64,000 nt of DNA from Kitasatospora sp. MMS16-BH015 (GCF_002943525.1 NZ_CP025394.1:7951001-8015000); one strand, 5' to 3'; positions 11,257 through 20,226 are shown, numbered from the stretch's first letter. Made by a program: numbers and translations. The notes: generated by a model from the letters alone, not told the origin.

Positions 11257-12756
11257 ATGGGCGAGAAGGTCATCGCGACACGGGCGGAGCTCTCCGACCG
11301 CCAGCTCTACCGGCGCAAGCTCCAAGGCTGTCTGGACGCGTTGGAGCGGATGCTCCGGGACGGCCGGTTCGACCGCCCGCGCGCCATGATGGGCCTGGAG
11401 ATGGAGCTCAACCTGGCCGACGAGCAGGGCCTGCCGCTGATGACCAACGAGCAGGTGCTCGCCGCCATCGCCTCCAGCGACTTCCAGACCGAGCTCGGGC
11501 GGTTCAACATCGAGCTCAACATAGCCCCCCGGCGCCTGGGCGGCCACGTCTTCGAGGACCTGCGGGAGGAGCTGGACACCGGTCTGCGCTACGCCGACCG
11601 GCAGGCCGCCGCGACCGGGGCGAGGATCGTCATGGTGGGCATCCTGCCGACCCTCGACCTGGACCACACCGGCCTGGAGGCGATGTCCAGCAACGACCGG
11701 TACACCCTGCTCAGCGACCAGATCCTGGCCGCCCGCGGCGAGGACATCGCCCTGGACATCGAGGGGGTGGAGCGCCTCGCGGTGGAGTCCGTCTCGATGG
11801 TCGCCGAGGCCGCCGCGACCTCGCTCCAGATCCACCTGCAGGTCACCCCCGAACGGTTCGCCCCGGTCTGGAACGCGGCCCAGGCGATCTCCTCCGTCCA
11901 GGTGGCGCTGGGCGCCAACGCGCCGTTCCTGTTCGGCCGGGAGCTCTGGCGCGAGACGCGCCCCGTGCTCTTCCAACAGGCCTGCGACACCCGTTCGGCC
12001 GAGCTCAAGGCGCAGGGCGTGCGCCCGATCACCTGGTTCGGGGAGCGCTGGGTGGACTCCGCGCTGGACCTGTTCGCCGAGAACCTGCGGTACTTCCCCG
12101 CGCTGCTGCCGATCTGCGACGACGAGGACCCGGGCAAGGTGCTCGCCTCCGGCGGGGTGCCCCGGCTCTCCGAGATGCGGCTGCACAACGGCACCATCTA
12201 CCGCTGGAACCGCCCGATCTACGACGTGGCCGGCGGCGTCCCGCACCTGCGGGTGGAGAACCGCTGCCTGCCGGCCGGCCCGACGGTGGCCGACACGCTG
12301 GCCAACGCCGCGTTCTACTACGGCCTGGTCCGCTCGCTGGCCGAGCAGCCCCGGCCGGTCTGGAGCCGGCTGCCGTTCGCGCTGGCCGACGAGAACTTCC
12401 ACCACGGCGCCCGGTACGGCATCGAATCGGTGCTGCACTGGCCCCGGCACGGGCGCGGCGCCCGCGGCACGCACTCCGTGCCGGTCACCGAGCTGGTGCT
12501 GAACGAGCTGCTGCCGCTCGCCCACCAGGGCCTGGACGAGTGGGGCATCGAGCCCGGCGACCGCGACCGCTACCTCGGCATCATCGAGCAGCGCTGCCTG
12601 CGCCGCACCAACGGCGCCGCCTGGCAGGCCGCCACCGTGCACCGGCTGCGCGAGCAGTACGGGATGGACCGGGCCGCGTCGATCGCGGCCATGACGCGGC
12701 GGTACATGGAGCACTCGCGCAGCGGGGAGCCGGTGCACACCTGGCCGGTGGGGTAG
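11257..12756 (+). CDS. glutamate-cysteine ligase-like carboxylate-amine ligase
   Basis: A 499-residue protein of the glutamate-cysteine ligase (GCS2-like) group found in streptomycetes. Diagnostic stretches are MMGLEMELNLADEQG near residue 45 (the acidic ATP/metal-site region), GRFNIELNIAPRRLGGHVF, and a C-terminal RLREQYGMD-HTWPVG segment. Family enzymes condense glutamate with an amine through acyl phosphate. Actinomycetes use mycothiol rather than glutathione, so the true acceptor may not be cysteine (inference). ATG at 11257 has an AAGGGG site 6 bases upstream. The gene is monocistronic or followed by the CPBP protease gene 98 bases on. Confidence 0.8.
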   Translation: MGEKVIATRAELSDRQLYRRKLQGCLDALERMLRDGRFDRPRAMMGLEMELNLADEQGLPLMTNEQVLAAIASSDFQTELGRFNIELNIAPRRLGGHVFEDLREELDTGLRYADRQAAATGARIVMVGILPTLDLDHTGLEAMSSNDRYTLLSDQILAARGEDIALDIEGVERLAVESVSMVAEAAATSLQIHLQVTPERFAPVWNAAQAISSVQVALGANAPFLFGRELWRETRPVLFQQACDTRSAELKAQGVRPITWFGERWVDSALDLFAENLRYFPALLPICDDEDPGKVLASGGVPRLSEMRLHNGTIYRWNRPIYDVAGGVPHLRVENRCLPAGPTVADTLANAAFYYGLVRSLAEQPRPVWSRLPFALADENFHHGARYGIESVLHWPRHGRGARGTHSVPVTELVLNELLPLAHQGLDEWGIEPGDRDRYLGIIEQRCLRRTNGAAWQAATVHRLREQYGMDRAASIAAMTRRYMEHSRSGEPVHTWPVG

Positions 12757-12854
12757 CGGGGCACCACCGGGTTCTCAGGAGGGTGTGCGAGGATGATCGG
12801 CCCGGTGGCGGGGGCTGCCGCCGGGTCTCGACCGCCCGCGTTGGAGAGCATCCG

Positions 12855-13649
12855 GTGACAGCTGTGACGACGACCGAACCCGAGACCACCACCGCGATCC
12901 CGCGCCGGCTGCTCGCGGTCGAGCTGCTGGTCGTGCTCGGGCTCTCGCTCGGCGCGAGCGGGGTCTCGGCACTGATCAGCTTCACCGGTTCGCTCACCGC
13001 GCCCACCGCGCTCGGCCACCAGGTGGCCACCCTGAACGCCTCCCAGGCCCCCGGCCGCCCCTGGCTGGACCTGGCCTGGCAGCTCTACTACGTGCTGCGC
13101 GGCCTGATGCCGGTCGCGCTGGTCGGCTACCTGCTGGTGCGCGAGGGCACCTCGCTGCGGGTACTGGGCTTCGACCTGCGGCGCACGTGGTCCGACCTCG
13201 GGCGGGGCGCGGCCGTCGCCGCCGCGATCGGCGGCTCCGGCCTGCTGCTCTACCTCGGCGCGCAGGCCTTCGGCGTCAACCTCACCGTCGCCCCCTCCGG
13301 GCTGCCCGACGTCTGGTGGCGGGTCCCGGTGCTGATCGGCTCCGCCTGGCAGAACGCCATCCTGGAGGAGGTGATCGTCCTCGGCTACCTGCTGCGCCGG
13401 CTCGGCCAGCTCGGCTGGGGCTGGCCCGCGATCCTGATCGCCAGCTCGGTGCTGCGCGGTTCGTACCACCTCTACCAGGGCGTCGGCGGGCTGATCGGCA
13501 ACATGGTGATGGGCGCCGTCTTCTGCCTGCTCTACCGGCGCTGGGGCCGGGTGATGCCGCTGGTGGCCGCGCACGCGCTGATCGACACGGTCGCTTTCGT
13601 GGGGTACGCGCTGCTGGCCGGGCACGTCAGCTGGCTGCCGACGGGCTGA
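12855..13649 (+). CDS. CPBP family intramembrane metalloprotease
   Basis: A 264-residue multi-pass membrane protein of the CPBP (CAAX protease/bacteriocin-processing, Abi) family. The motif-1 glutamates are Glu171-Glu172 in LEEVIVLGYLLRRL. The motif-2 histidine is in LRGSYHLYQG and motif 3 is HALIDTVAF. Motif 1 lacks the arginine of the classic EExxxR, as in many actinobacterial members. About seven hydrophobic segments are visible. The role in actinomycetes is unknown; known relatives cleave membrane-proximal peptides or prenylated substrates. The GTG start at 12855 is supported by GGAGAG 6 bases upstream. Confidence 0.85.
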   Translation: MTAVTTTEPETTTAIPRRLLAVELLVVLGLSLGASGVSALISFTGSLTAPTALGHQVATLNASQAPGRPWLDLAWQLYYVLRGLMPVALVGYLLVREGTSLRVLGFDLRRTWSDLGRGAAVAAAIGGSGLLLYLGAQAFGVNLTVAPSGLPDVWWRVPVLIGSAWQNAILEEVIVLGYLLRRLGQLGWGWPAILIASSVLRGSYHLYQGVGGLIGNMVMGAVFCLLYRRWGRVMPLVAAHALIDTVAFVGYALLAGHVSWLPTG

Positions 13650-13701
13650 GCAGCCCTTCGCCCGGGCCGGTTGCCGACGGGCCGAGCCCGCTGGTTTCGC
13701 G

Positions 13702-14526
13702 TCAGCCGGCGGCGGGCGGGGTGAGCGCTCCGTCCAGGACGGTGACGGCCCGGCCGGAGAGCAGGACCCGGTCGGCGTTGAGTTCGCAGCGCACCGAGCC
13801 GCCGCGAGGCGAGGCCTGGTAGCCCGTCAGCTCGGTGCGGCCCAGCCGTTCGGCCCAGTACGGGGCGAGGGCGGTGTGGGCGCTGCCGGTCACCGGGTCC
13901 TCCGGGATGCCGCAGGCCGGGCCGAAGAAGCGCGAGACGAACTCGTACGGCCCGGCCGGGTCGTCGGCCGCGGCGGTGGCGATCACGCCGCGGATGGGCA
14001 GGTTGGCGATCGCGGTCAGGTCCGGGCGCAGGCCGCGGACGGTGTGCTCGCTGCGCAGCACCACCAGCAGGTCACCGAGCTCGCCGGTCCCGTACGCGGC
14101 GAGCACCTCGGCGCCGAGCGCCTCGGCGAGGCCGGCCGGGGTCTCGGTGGCCTGCGGCGGATTCGCCGGGAAGTCGAGGGTGATCGAGCCGTCGGCCTCC
14201 GGGCGGGCCAGCAGCTCCCCGCTCATGGTCGCGAAGCGGGCCCACTCCCCGTCCGCCACCAGCCCGTCGGCGCGCAGCGCGTGCACGGTGGCCAGGGTGG
14301 CGTGGCCGCAGAGCGCCGCCTCCTCGGTCGGGGTGAACCAGCGCAGTGCCCAGCCGCCCTCGGCCGCGAGCCTTCGTACGTACGCCGTCTCGGAGAGGTT
14401 CAACTCGGCGGCCACCCGCCGCATCCACCGCTCCTCGGGCCACTCGGGCCCGTCCAGCACGCAGACGGCGGCGGGGTTGCCCGCGAACGGGCGGTCGGTG
14501 AAGGCGTCGACGATTCGGATCCTCAT
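13702..14526 (-). CDS. PhzF family isomerase/epimerase
   Basis: A 274-residue PhzF-like protein with the duplicated diaminopimelate-epimerase fold. The N terminus MRIRIVDAFTDRPFAGNPAAV and the catalytic Glu46 in ELNLSETAYV match the glutamate that moves the proton in PhzF. The GHATLATVHAL and CGIPEDPVTGSAHTALAPYW segments are the two conserved loops. No other phenazine genes are present, so a general isomerase role is more likely. ATG lies 6 bases after a TAGAGT -10 box (14538-14533 on the minus strand), so the transcript is probably leaderless. Confidence 0.9.
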   Translation of the reverse strand: MRIRIVDAFTDRPFAGNPAAVCVLDGPEWPEERWMRRVAAELNLSETAYVRRLAAEGGWALRWFTPTEEAALCGHATLATVHALRADGLVADGEWARFATMSGELLARPEADGSITLDFPANPPQATETPAGLAEALGAEVLAAYGTGELGDLLVVLRSEHTVRGLRPDLTAIANLPIRGVIATAAADDPAGPYEFVSRFFGPACGIPEDPVTGSAHTALAPYWAERLGRTELTGYQASPRGGSVRCELNADRVLLSGRAVTVLDGALTPPAAG

Positions 14527-14535
14527 GCCCCGACT

Positions 14536-15099
14536 CTAGGGGCCGCTGTCGCGGCGCAGCCAGGGCCACCTGACGGAAGGTGGACCGACCAGGCGTGAGG
14601 GCCGGGGCGGGTGGGCCAGGAGGCGGTCGACGTGGTGGCGTTGGAGGCCCTCGGTCGGGGCGATGCGGAGGAGGAGGCGGTCGCGGCGGAGGAAGGAGCG
14701 GCGGCGGAGGCTGGCCGGGATGATGTCGTCGATCCAGGCGAAGGGGCGGCCCTCGGCGTGGTGGAGGAGAGGGGCCCACTTGGCGGCGCGGATCAGGTCG
14801 AGGGTGGGGATGCGGGGGTCGCCGGGTTGTGGACGGTAGCCGGTGAAGCGGACCACCGGGAGGTGGGGGAGGCCGAGGAGGGGGGTGAGGTGGGTGTTGG
14901 CGTGCTGCTCCCAGGTGGTGGCCCAGGTCAGGTCGTAGGTGCCGGCGAGTTCGCGGAGCCAGTCGCCGTGCCGGGGCGAGAGGTGGACATCGAGGTCGAG
15001 CAGGCGGTGGGTGGTGAACCCGGGGGTGGGGTGGTCGGGGTTGAGCACGCCGTCCACGTCGACGTAGAGGAGGGGCTTGGGGCCGGCGGGGTGCTTCAA
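14536..15099 (-). CDS. HAD domain hydrolase-like protein
   Basis: A 187-residue protein whose N terminus KPLLYVDVDGVLNPDH carries the DxDGV/T nucleophile motif of HAD phosphatases (Asp14, Asp16). The middle region TYDLTWATTWEQHANTHL and a later FAWIDDI stretch fit HAD motifs 2 and 4. It is a streptomycete 'HAD domain-containing' protein of unknown substrate. The start is TTG at 15099, preceded by GGAGG; the TTGA sequence overlaps the stop of the upstream MFS gene, so translation is probably coupled to the pump. Confidence 0.78.
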   Translation of the reverse strand: MKHPAGPKPLLYVDVDGVLNPDHPTPGFTTHRLLDLDVHLSPRHGDWLRELAGTYDLTWATTWEQHANTHLTPLLGLPHLPVVRFTGYRPQPGDPRIPTLDLIRAAKWAPLLHHAEGRPFAWIDDIIPASLRRRSFLRRDRLLLRIAPTEGLQRHHVDRLLAHPPRPSRLVGPPSVRWPWLRRDSGP

Positions 15100-16346
15100 G
15101 GGGCCTCCGTGGGGGTGGGTTCGGTGCGGGCGAGGGTGCGGACCTCGGGGGCCAGCAGGGCGAGGGCGGCGAGGAGGAAGGTGGTGAGGGCGCAGGTCCA
15201 GAGGGCGCCGTCGAGGGTGAGGGCGGTGGCGGCGGGGCCGGCCAGGACGGTGCCGAGGGGAGTGAGGCAGATCGAGCCGAGGCTGTCGTAGGCGGAGACC
15301 CGGGAGAGCAGGGCCGGGGGGATCTCCTGCTGGAGGGCGATCATCCAGTTGACGCCGAACAGGGTGACGCCCGCGCCGGAGGCGAACATCGCGGTGGCGA
15401 TCAATGGGAGGGAGAGGTGGAGGGCGAGGGCCAGCGCCGGGCAGGCGAAGAGGAAGACGCCCCAGTTGCCGGCGAGGAGGATGCGGCGGGGCCGCCAGGC
15501 GGTCATCGGTATGCCCGTCAGCACCATGCCGAGGCCGAACGCGGCCATCGCGAGCCCCCAGGCGGAGGCGCCGCCGAGGCGCTGCTCGGCCACCACCGGC
15601 CCGTACACGGTCTCGGCGGCCTCGACGCAGGCCGTCACGATGCCGAACTGGACGACGATCGCCCAGAGCCACTGCCGTCCGATGAACTCCCGCCAGCCCT
15701 CGCGGAGCTCGGTGAGGATGCCCGTACCGCCGTGGCCGCTGCCGGCCTCCTCGGCGGGGATGAGCAGCCGGAGGGCGGCGGCCACCGCGAAGCCGAGGGC
15801 GTCGATCGCGAGGACCCAGCCCGGGCCGACGGCGGCGGTCAGGGCGCCGCCCAGGGCTGCGCCGCCGATCTGGGCGGCGTTCTGGGCCATCCGGTAGAGG
15901 GAGAAGGCACGGGTGGAGTGTTCGGGGGCGATGCTGGCCATGATCACGCCCTGGGAGGCCGGGCCGTAGAAGGCCTGGCCGATGCCGCCGGCCGCCGAGA
16001 GCACCAGCAGAGCCCAGAGCCCGGCGTGGCCGGAGAGGACGAGGGCGGCGAGCAGGGCCTGGGTGAGGGCGTTGAACCCGTTGGCCGCGACCATCACGCG
16101 GTGGCGGGGCAGGCGGTCGGCGAGGGCGCCGCCGAGGAGGAGGAAGAGCACGGTCGGCAGCAGGCGGGCCCCGGTCACGTACCCGACCTCGGCCGTGCCA
16201 CCACCCCCGGCCAGCACCGCGAAGGCGGTGGCGATCGGGGCCGCGGCGTTGCCGAGGCCGCTCACCACCGTCGCTGCGGTCTGGACGCGGTAGGTCCGGG
16301 TCGCCCAGGAGGCGGCGGGCGGGGCGGTGAGCTGCTCTGTGGTCAC
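15096..16346 (-). CDS. MFS transporter, EntS-like exporter group
   Basis: A 416-residue, about 12-segment MFS protein. The loop 2-3 signature is GGALADRLPRHRVMV, and FYGPASQGVIMASIAPEHSTRAFSLYRMAQNAAQIGG resembles the MFS_3/EntS group of exporters, so efflux of a small molecule is likely. It overlaps by two bases the start of the HAD-like gene, forming a two-gene operon. The GTG start at 16346 lies 6 bases after a CATAGT -10 box (16358-16353), suggesting a leaderless mRNA. Confidence 0.85.
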   Translation of the reverse strand: MTTEQLTAPPAASWATRTYRVQTAATVVSGLGNAAAPIATAFAVLAGGGGTAEVGYVTGARLLPTVLFLLLGGALADRLPRHRVMVAANGFNALTQALLAALVLSGHAGLWALLVLSAAGGIGQAFYGPASQGVIMASIAPEHSTRAFSLYRMAQNAAQIGGAALGGALTAAVGPGWVLAIDALGFAVAAALRLLIPAEEAGSGHGGTGILTELREGWREFIGRQWLWAIVVQFGIVTACVEAAETVYGPVVAEQRLGGASAWGLAMAAFGLGMVLTGIPMTAWRPRRILLAGNWGVFLFACPALALALHLSLPLIATAMFASGAGVTLFGVNWMIALQQEIPPALLSRVSAYDSLGSICLTPLGTVLAGPAATALTLDGALWTCALTTFLLAALALLAPEVRTLARTEPTPTEAP

Positions 16347-16381
16347 CAGCGGACTATGGCGAAGGGCTGATGATCTGTCGA

Positions 16382-16567
16382 CCGATTAAACGGCTGGTGG
16401 GGAGGGAGGCGGCGGCGAGCAGGGGAAGGGAGGCGGGTCGGAAGGGAGGCGGGTCGGTGGGAGGGGGCCCGGTGGGGAGGCGGGCCGTGGGGAGTGGGAG
16501 GGCAAGGGGGCTGGCCGGAGCGGTGGCGAGCAGGGGAAGGGAGCCGAGGGCCGGGTGGGGCGTGGGG
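16382..16567. repeat. G-rich low-complexity intergenic repeats
   Basis: The space between the MFS and Old Yellow Enzyme genes is filled with purine-rich units such as gggaggcgggtcgg, repeated in tandem, and a longer segment gcgagcaggggaagggag occurring twice, about 108 bases apart. No credible coding frame or ribosome site is present. It lies downstream of the minus-strand oxidoreductase gene. Confidence 0.7.
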
Positions 16568-17827
16568 TCAAGAGGAGGGGTGGCGGGTGGGGAGCCAGGT
16601 GCGGTAGCGGTGGAGGGCCTTGCGTTGGGCGAGGTGTTCGGTGAGGAGGGCGAGGGCTGGGTGGGTGGTGGGGCGGGGGGCGGTGCCGCGGGCGAGGCGG
16701 CGGAGTTGGTGGCGGACCTGGGCCATGGTGGCGGCGGAGGCGAGGGTCTTGTCCTGCCAGGTGACCGGGCGCAGCTGGTGGTCGGCTTCGCGGCCGGCGA
16801 GCCAGCGGGCGGGGAGGTCGGGGGTGACGGCGAGGGCGGTGCCGATGCCGACCAGGGCGACGCCGGCGGTGAGGACCTGGTCGGCGGTGGGGCGGCGGGT
16901 GATGCCGCCGGTGAGCATCAGGGGGAGGGGGCTGGTGGTGACCAGTTGCTCGGCCAGTTCGAGGAAGTACGCCTCGCGGGCCCGGGTGCGGGCGTCGGCG
17001 CTGCGGGCGTCGGCAGGGCGGCCGGTCATGGCGGGGCTCTCGTAGCTGCCGCCGGAGAGCTCGACCAGGTCGACGCCGAGCGGGGCGAGCCATTCGATCA
17101 CCTGGCGGGCGTCCTCGGCCTCGAAGCCGCCGCGCTGGAAGTCGGCGGAGTTGAGCTTCACGGCGACGGTGAAGGCGGGGGAGACGGCGGCTCGGACGGC
17201 TCGGACGGTGTCCAGGAGCAGCTTGGCCCGGTGGGCCAGTGGGCCGCCCCAGGCGTCGGTGCGGCGGTTGACCAGCGGGGAGAGGAACTGGGAGAGCAGG
17301 TAGCCGTGGGCCGCGTGGATCTCCACGCCGTCGAAGCCGGCCTGCTCCGCGCGGGCGGCGGTGACGGCGAAGCGCCGGACGGTGGCGGCGATCTGGTCGG
17401 GCGTCATCGCGGTGGGGCGGCCGAAGCGGCCGCTGTGCCGGCCGAGCTCGACGCCGAGGTCGGAGGGGCCCCAGACCACGCCGGGCATGTCGGAGGCGAC
17501 CTGGCGGCCGGGGTGGTTGATCTGCATCCAGACGGCGCCGCCGCCGGATTTGGCGGCCTCGGCCCAGGCGGCGAAGGGGGCCAGTGGGGCGGCCTCGTCG
17601 AGCACGACCCCGGCCGGGCCGGTCAGGGCCTCGGCGTGGACCATGACGTTGCCGGTGATCAGCAGCCCGGCGCCGCCGGCGGCCCAGCGCCGGTAGAGCT
17701 CGATCAGCTGCCGGTCGGGGAGCTGGCCGGGGCCGGCCAGGTTCTCCTCCATGGCGGCCTTGGCGATCCGGTTGGGCAGCACCGCGCCGGAGGCCAGGCG
17801 CAGCGGGGTGAACAGTTCGCCGGTCAT
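16568..17827 (-). CDS. NADH:flavin oxidoreductase, Old Yellow Enzyme family
   Basis: A 419-residue FMN-dependent ene-reductase-like TIM barrel. The N terminus TPLRLASGAVLPNRIAKAAM is typical, followed by MQINHPGRQ (FMN contact) and IHAAHGYLLSQFLSPLVNRR, the family signature that includes active-site residues. Later ELSGGSYESP and LTGGITRRP match barrel strands that hold the flavin phosphate. There is no C-terminal 4Fe-4S/FAD extension, so it is a short OYE. It is divergent from a TetR gene over 92 bases containing two operator-like dyads, and is therefore probably the TetR target. Confidence 0.9.
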   Translation of the reverse strand: MTGELFTPLRLASGAVLPNRIAKAAMEENLAGPGQLPDRQLIELYRRWAAGGAGLLITGNVMVHAEALTGPAGVVLDEAAPLAPFAAWAEAAKSGGGAVWMQINHPGRQVASDMPGVVWGPSDLGVELGRHSGRFGRPTAMTPDQIAATVRRFAVTAARAEQAGFDGVEIHAAHGYLLSQFLSPLVNRRTDAWGGPLAHRAKLLLDTVRAVRAAVSPAFTVAVKLNSADFQRGGFEAEDARQVIEWLAPLGVDLVELSGGSYESPAMTGRPADARSADARTRAREAYFLELAEQLVTTSPLPLMLTGGITRRPTADQVLTAGVALVGIGTALAVTPDLPARWLAGREADHQLRPVTWQDKTLASAATMAQVRHQLRRLARGTAPRPTTHPALALLTEHLAQRKALHRYRTWLPTRHPSS

Positions 17828-17855
17828 CGGGTGGTCCCTCGTTCCTGTCGGCTAG

Positions 17856-17905
17856 AATGTATGCACTGTTCACATTAGGGCGCCGATGTATGCGGTGCAA
17901 ACATC
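17856..17905. promoter_or_regulatory. two TetR-type operator dyads in the divergent promoter
   Basis: Two related 21-bp imperfect dyads lie 29 bases apart (start to start). The first has half-sites aatgtatgc and gttcacatt (17856-17876); the second has gatgtatgc and gcaaacatc (17885-17905). They share the half-site RATGTATGC. They fill the gap between the OYE and TetR start codons, so both genes could be repressed by TetR. Confidence 0.7.
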
Positions 17906-17919
17906 GGAGTGGGTGACCC

Positions 17920-18498
17920 ATGCCACAGGCGAACGCCTCGTACCACCACGGCGATCTGCGCGCCGCATGCCTGCGCGCCGCGCGGGAGCTGTTGGAGGAG
18001 GACGGCAGCGCGGGCCTGTCGCTGCGGGCGGTGGCTCGGCGGGCGGGGGTGTCGGCGACCGCGCCGTACCGGCACTACGCGGACCGCGAGGCGCTGGTCT
18101 CGGCGGTGGCGGCGGAGGGTTACGTGGAGCTCGGCGCGCAGCTGGCGGCCGTGCACTCCGCTCCGGCCACGCCCGAGGAGCTGGCGGAGGTCGCGGTCGC
18201 CTACGTGCGGTTCGCGCTGGACCGTCCGGCGCTGTTCCGGGTGATGTTCGCCGAGCCCTGCGACCCGGGCAACGAGGAACGGGCGGCGGCGACCGCCGCC
18301 ATGCGGGAGTACGTCCGGGGCATCGTGCACCGGGTCTTCCCGGCCGCGGAGGTCGAGGCCCTGGCCACCGGGGTGTGGGCCGTGGTGCACGGGCTGGCCT
18401 TCCTCCACCTGGACGGGAAGCTGGACGCCGCCACCCCCGAGCTGGTGGCCGGTCAGGTGCGGGGCGCCGTCCGGGCGCTGCTGGCGGTGTCGCCGTGA
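17920..18498 (+). CDS. TetR/AcrR family transcriptional regulator
   Basis: A 192-residue repressor. The N-terminal helix-turn-helix (about residues 10-57) reads YHHGDLRAACLRAARELLEE and continues with LRAVARRAGVSATAPYRHYADREAL, the classical TetR recognition helix ending in the Y-R-H-Y motif. The C-terminal ligand domain (VRFALDRPALFRVMFAEP) resembles TetR_C_33/WHG-type domains. It overlaps the hydrolase gene by four bases (GTGA), so the two are co-translated. The paired dyads upstream probably bind it and couple control of itself, the hydrolase and the divergent oxidoreductase; the ligand is unknown. Confidence 0.9.
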   Translation: MPQANASYHHGDLRAACLRAARELLEEDGSAGLSLRAVARRAGVSATAPYRHYADREALVSAVAAEGYVELGAQLAAVHSAPATPEELAEVAVAYVRFALDRPALFRVMFAEPCDPGNEERAAATAAMREYVRGIVHRVFPAAEVEALATGVWAVVHGLAFLHLDGKLDAATPELVAGQVRGAVRALLAVSP

Positions 18499-19469
18499 CC
18501 GCGCTGCCCCCGCCGATCACGCCCCGCCTGGAGTCCGCCGCGCGGGCGCTGGTGGAGGCCGCCGCCGCGCACCCGCAGATCCACCGGGTGGCGCCCGAGC
18601 GGGGGCGGGAGATCCTGCTGCGCCTGCAGTCGAAGCCCGGGGTGCCCAGGCCCGAGGTGGACGAGGAGTGGGTGGTGGTCGACGCCGGGGAGTGGGGCAC
18701 CGTCCGCGTTCGGATCATCCGGCCGAAGGGAGCCACCGGCGTGCTGCCGGTGGTGTTCCACATCCACGGCGGCGGCTGGGTCTTCGGGGACGACCGCACC
18801 CATGACCGGCTCTTCCGCGAACTGGCCGTCGGGGCGGGCGCCGCCGGGGTCTTCCCCGTGTACGACCGCGCGCCGGAGGCGAGGTACCCCACCCAGGTGG
18901 AGCAGGTCCACGCCGTCGGCCGGTGGCTGGCGGAGCACGGGGCGGAGCACGGCCTGGACGCCTCCCGGACGGCCGTCACCGGCGATTCGGCCGGCGGGTG
19001 CCTGGCTGCCGTCTTCGCGCTGATGAACAAGGAGCGCGGCGGCCTCGGCCTCAAGGCGCAGGTGCTGCTCTACCCGGTGACCGACGCCGACTTCGACACC
19101 CCCTCCTACCTGCGGTTCGCGGAGGGCTGGTACCTCACCCGCGAGGGCATGCGGTGGTACTGGGACGCCTACACCGCCGACCCCGCCCGGCGGGCCGAGC
19201 ACCACGCCGCCCCGCTGCGGGCCTCGCTCGAGCAGCTCCGGGGCCTCCCCGCCACCCTGGTGGTCACCGCCGAGGCCGATGTGCTGCGGGACGAGGGCGA
19301 GCGGTACGCCGACCGGCTGCGCGAGGCCGGGGTCGAGGTGACCGCCGTGCGGGTGGCGGGGACGGTCCACGACTTCCTGCTGCTGGACGGCCTGCGCCAC
19401 ACCCGCGCCGCCCGCCTCGCCCGCGAGCTCGCGGTCGACGCGCTCCGGACGGCGCTGCACGAGGGCTGA
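18495..19469 (+). CDS. alpha/beta hydrolase, HSL-type esterase
   Basis: A 324-residue esterase of the hormone-sensitive lipase group. The oxyanion motif HGGGW begins at His91, and the nucleophile elbow GDSAGG has Ser165. The acid is probably the Asp in VTAEADVLRDEG, and the histidine is in GTVHDFLLL. No signal peptide is present, so it acts in the cytoplasm. The GTG start overlaps the TetR stop by four bases. Together with the divergent ene-reductase it suggests detoxification or catabolism of an unsaturated ester or lactone, which is inference. Confidence 0.88.
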   Translation: MTALPPPITPRLESAARALVEAAAAHPQIHRVAPERGREILLRLQSKPGVPRPEVDEEWVVVDAGEWGTVRVRIIRPKGATGVLPVVFHIHGGGWVFGDDRTHDRLFRELAVGAGAAGVFPVYDRAPEARYPTQVEQVHAVGRWLAEHGAEHGLDASRTAVTGDSAGGCLAAVFALMNKERGGLGLKAQVLLYPVTDADFDTPSYLRFAEGWYLTREGMRWYWDAYTADPARRAEHHAAPLRASLEQLRGLPATLVVTAEADVLRDEGERYADRLREAGVEVTAVRVAGTVHDFLLLDGLRHTRAARLARELAVDALRTALHEG

Positions 19470-19497
19470 GCGCCGCCGCAGGGAGCCGTCGGGGCCG

Positions 19498-20226
19498 TCA
19501 GCCGAGGTGGGCCCAGAGGAAGCTGAGGGTGCGCTGCCAGGCGATCCGGGCCTGGAGGCCGTCGTAGTTGCCGAGCGGGTTCTCGTCGTTCATGAAGGCG
19601 TGCCCGGCCGGGTAGAAGTGGATCTCGGGGCGGAGGTCGGTGGCCTCGCCGATCCGGATGGCGGCCTCGTCCACGGCGGCGACGGGGAGGGTGCGGTCGC
19701 GTTCGGCGAAGTGGCCGAGCACGTGGGCGGTGAGGCCGCGGTAGTCGAAGTCGGGGTCGCCGGGCAGGCCGTAGAAGGGGACGGCGGCGGCCACCCTGTC
19801 GCCCTGCTGGGCGGCGAGGGTGAGGGCGAAGCCGCCGCCCATGCAGAAGCCGACCACGCCGACCGCGTCGCCGACCGTCTCGGGCAGGTCGAGCAGGAAG
19901 TCGACGGCGCCGGCCAGGTCGCGGGCGGCCCGCTCGACCGGGAGGGTGCGCTTGAGCTCGGCGGCCCGGGCGCCGTCGTGGGTGGTGGTGCCGCCGTAGA
20001 GGTCCGGGGCCAGGGCGACGAAGCCCTCGGCGGCGAAGCGCTCGGTCATGGTGGCGATGTGGCTGGTGAGGCCCCACCACTCCTGGATCACCACCAGGCC
20101 GGGGCCGAGCTTGCCGGGCGGCAGCGCGAGGTGGCCGTGGGCCGTGCCGCCGCCGCTGGGGAAGGTGACGTTCTGTCGGGGGTTCGGGTCGGGGAGTTGG
20201 TCGGTGCCCTGGGCGGCGTCGGTCAT
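19498..20226 (-). CDS. dienelactone hydrolase family protein
   Basis: A 242-residue alpha/beta hydrolase of the dienelactone hydrolase family. The nucleophile is Cys128 in VVGFCMGGGFAL, as in true dienelactone hydrolases, and the histidine is in FYPAGHAFMNDEN, the family hallmark. IQEWWGL near residue 50 supplies the conserved Glu. The ATG overlaps the stop of the sugar transporter by one base (TGATG), so translation is coupled. No aromatic ring-cleavage genes are near, so the lactone substrate is unknown. It converges with the esterase gene 28 bases away. Confidence 0.9.
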   Translation of the reverse strand: MTDAAQGTDQLPDPNPRQNVTFPSGGGTAHGHLALPPGKLGPGLVVIQEWWGLTSHIATMTERFAAEGFVALAPDLYGGTTTHDGARAAELKRTLPVERAARDLAGAVDFLLDLPETVGDAVGVVGFCMGGGFALTLAAQQGDRVAAAVPFYGLPGDPDFDYRGLTAHVLGHFAERDRTLPVAAVDEAAIRIGEATDLRPEIHFYPAGHAFMNDENPLGNYDGLQARIAWQRTLSFLWAHLG

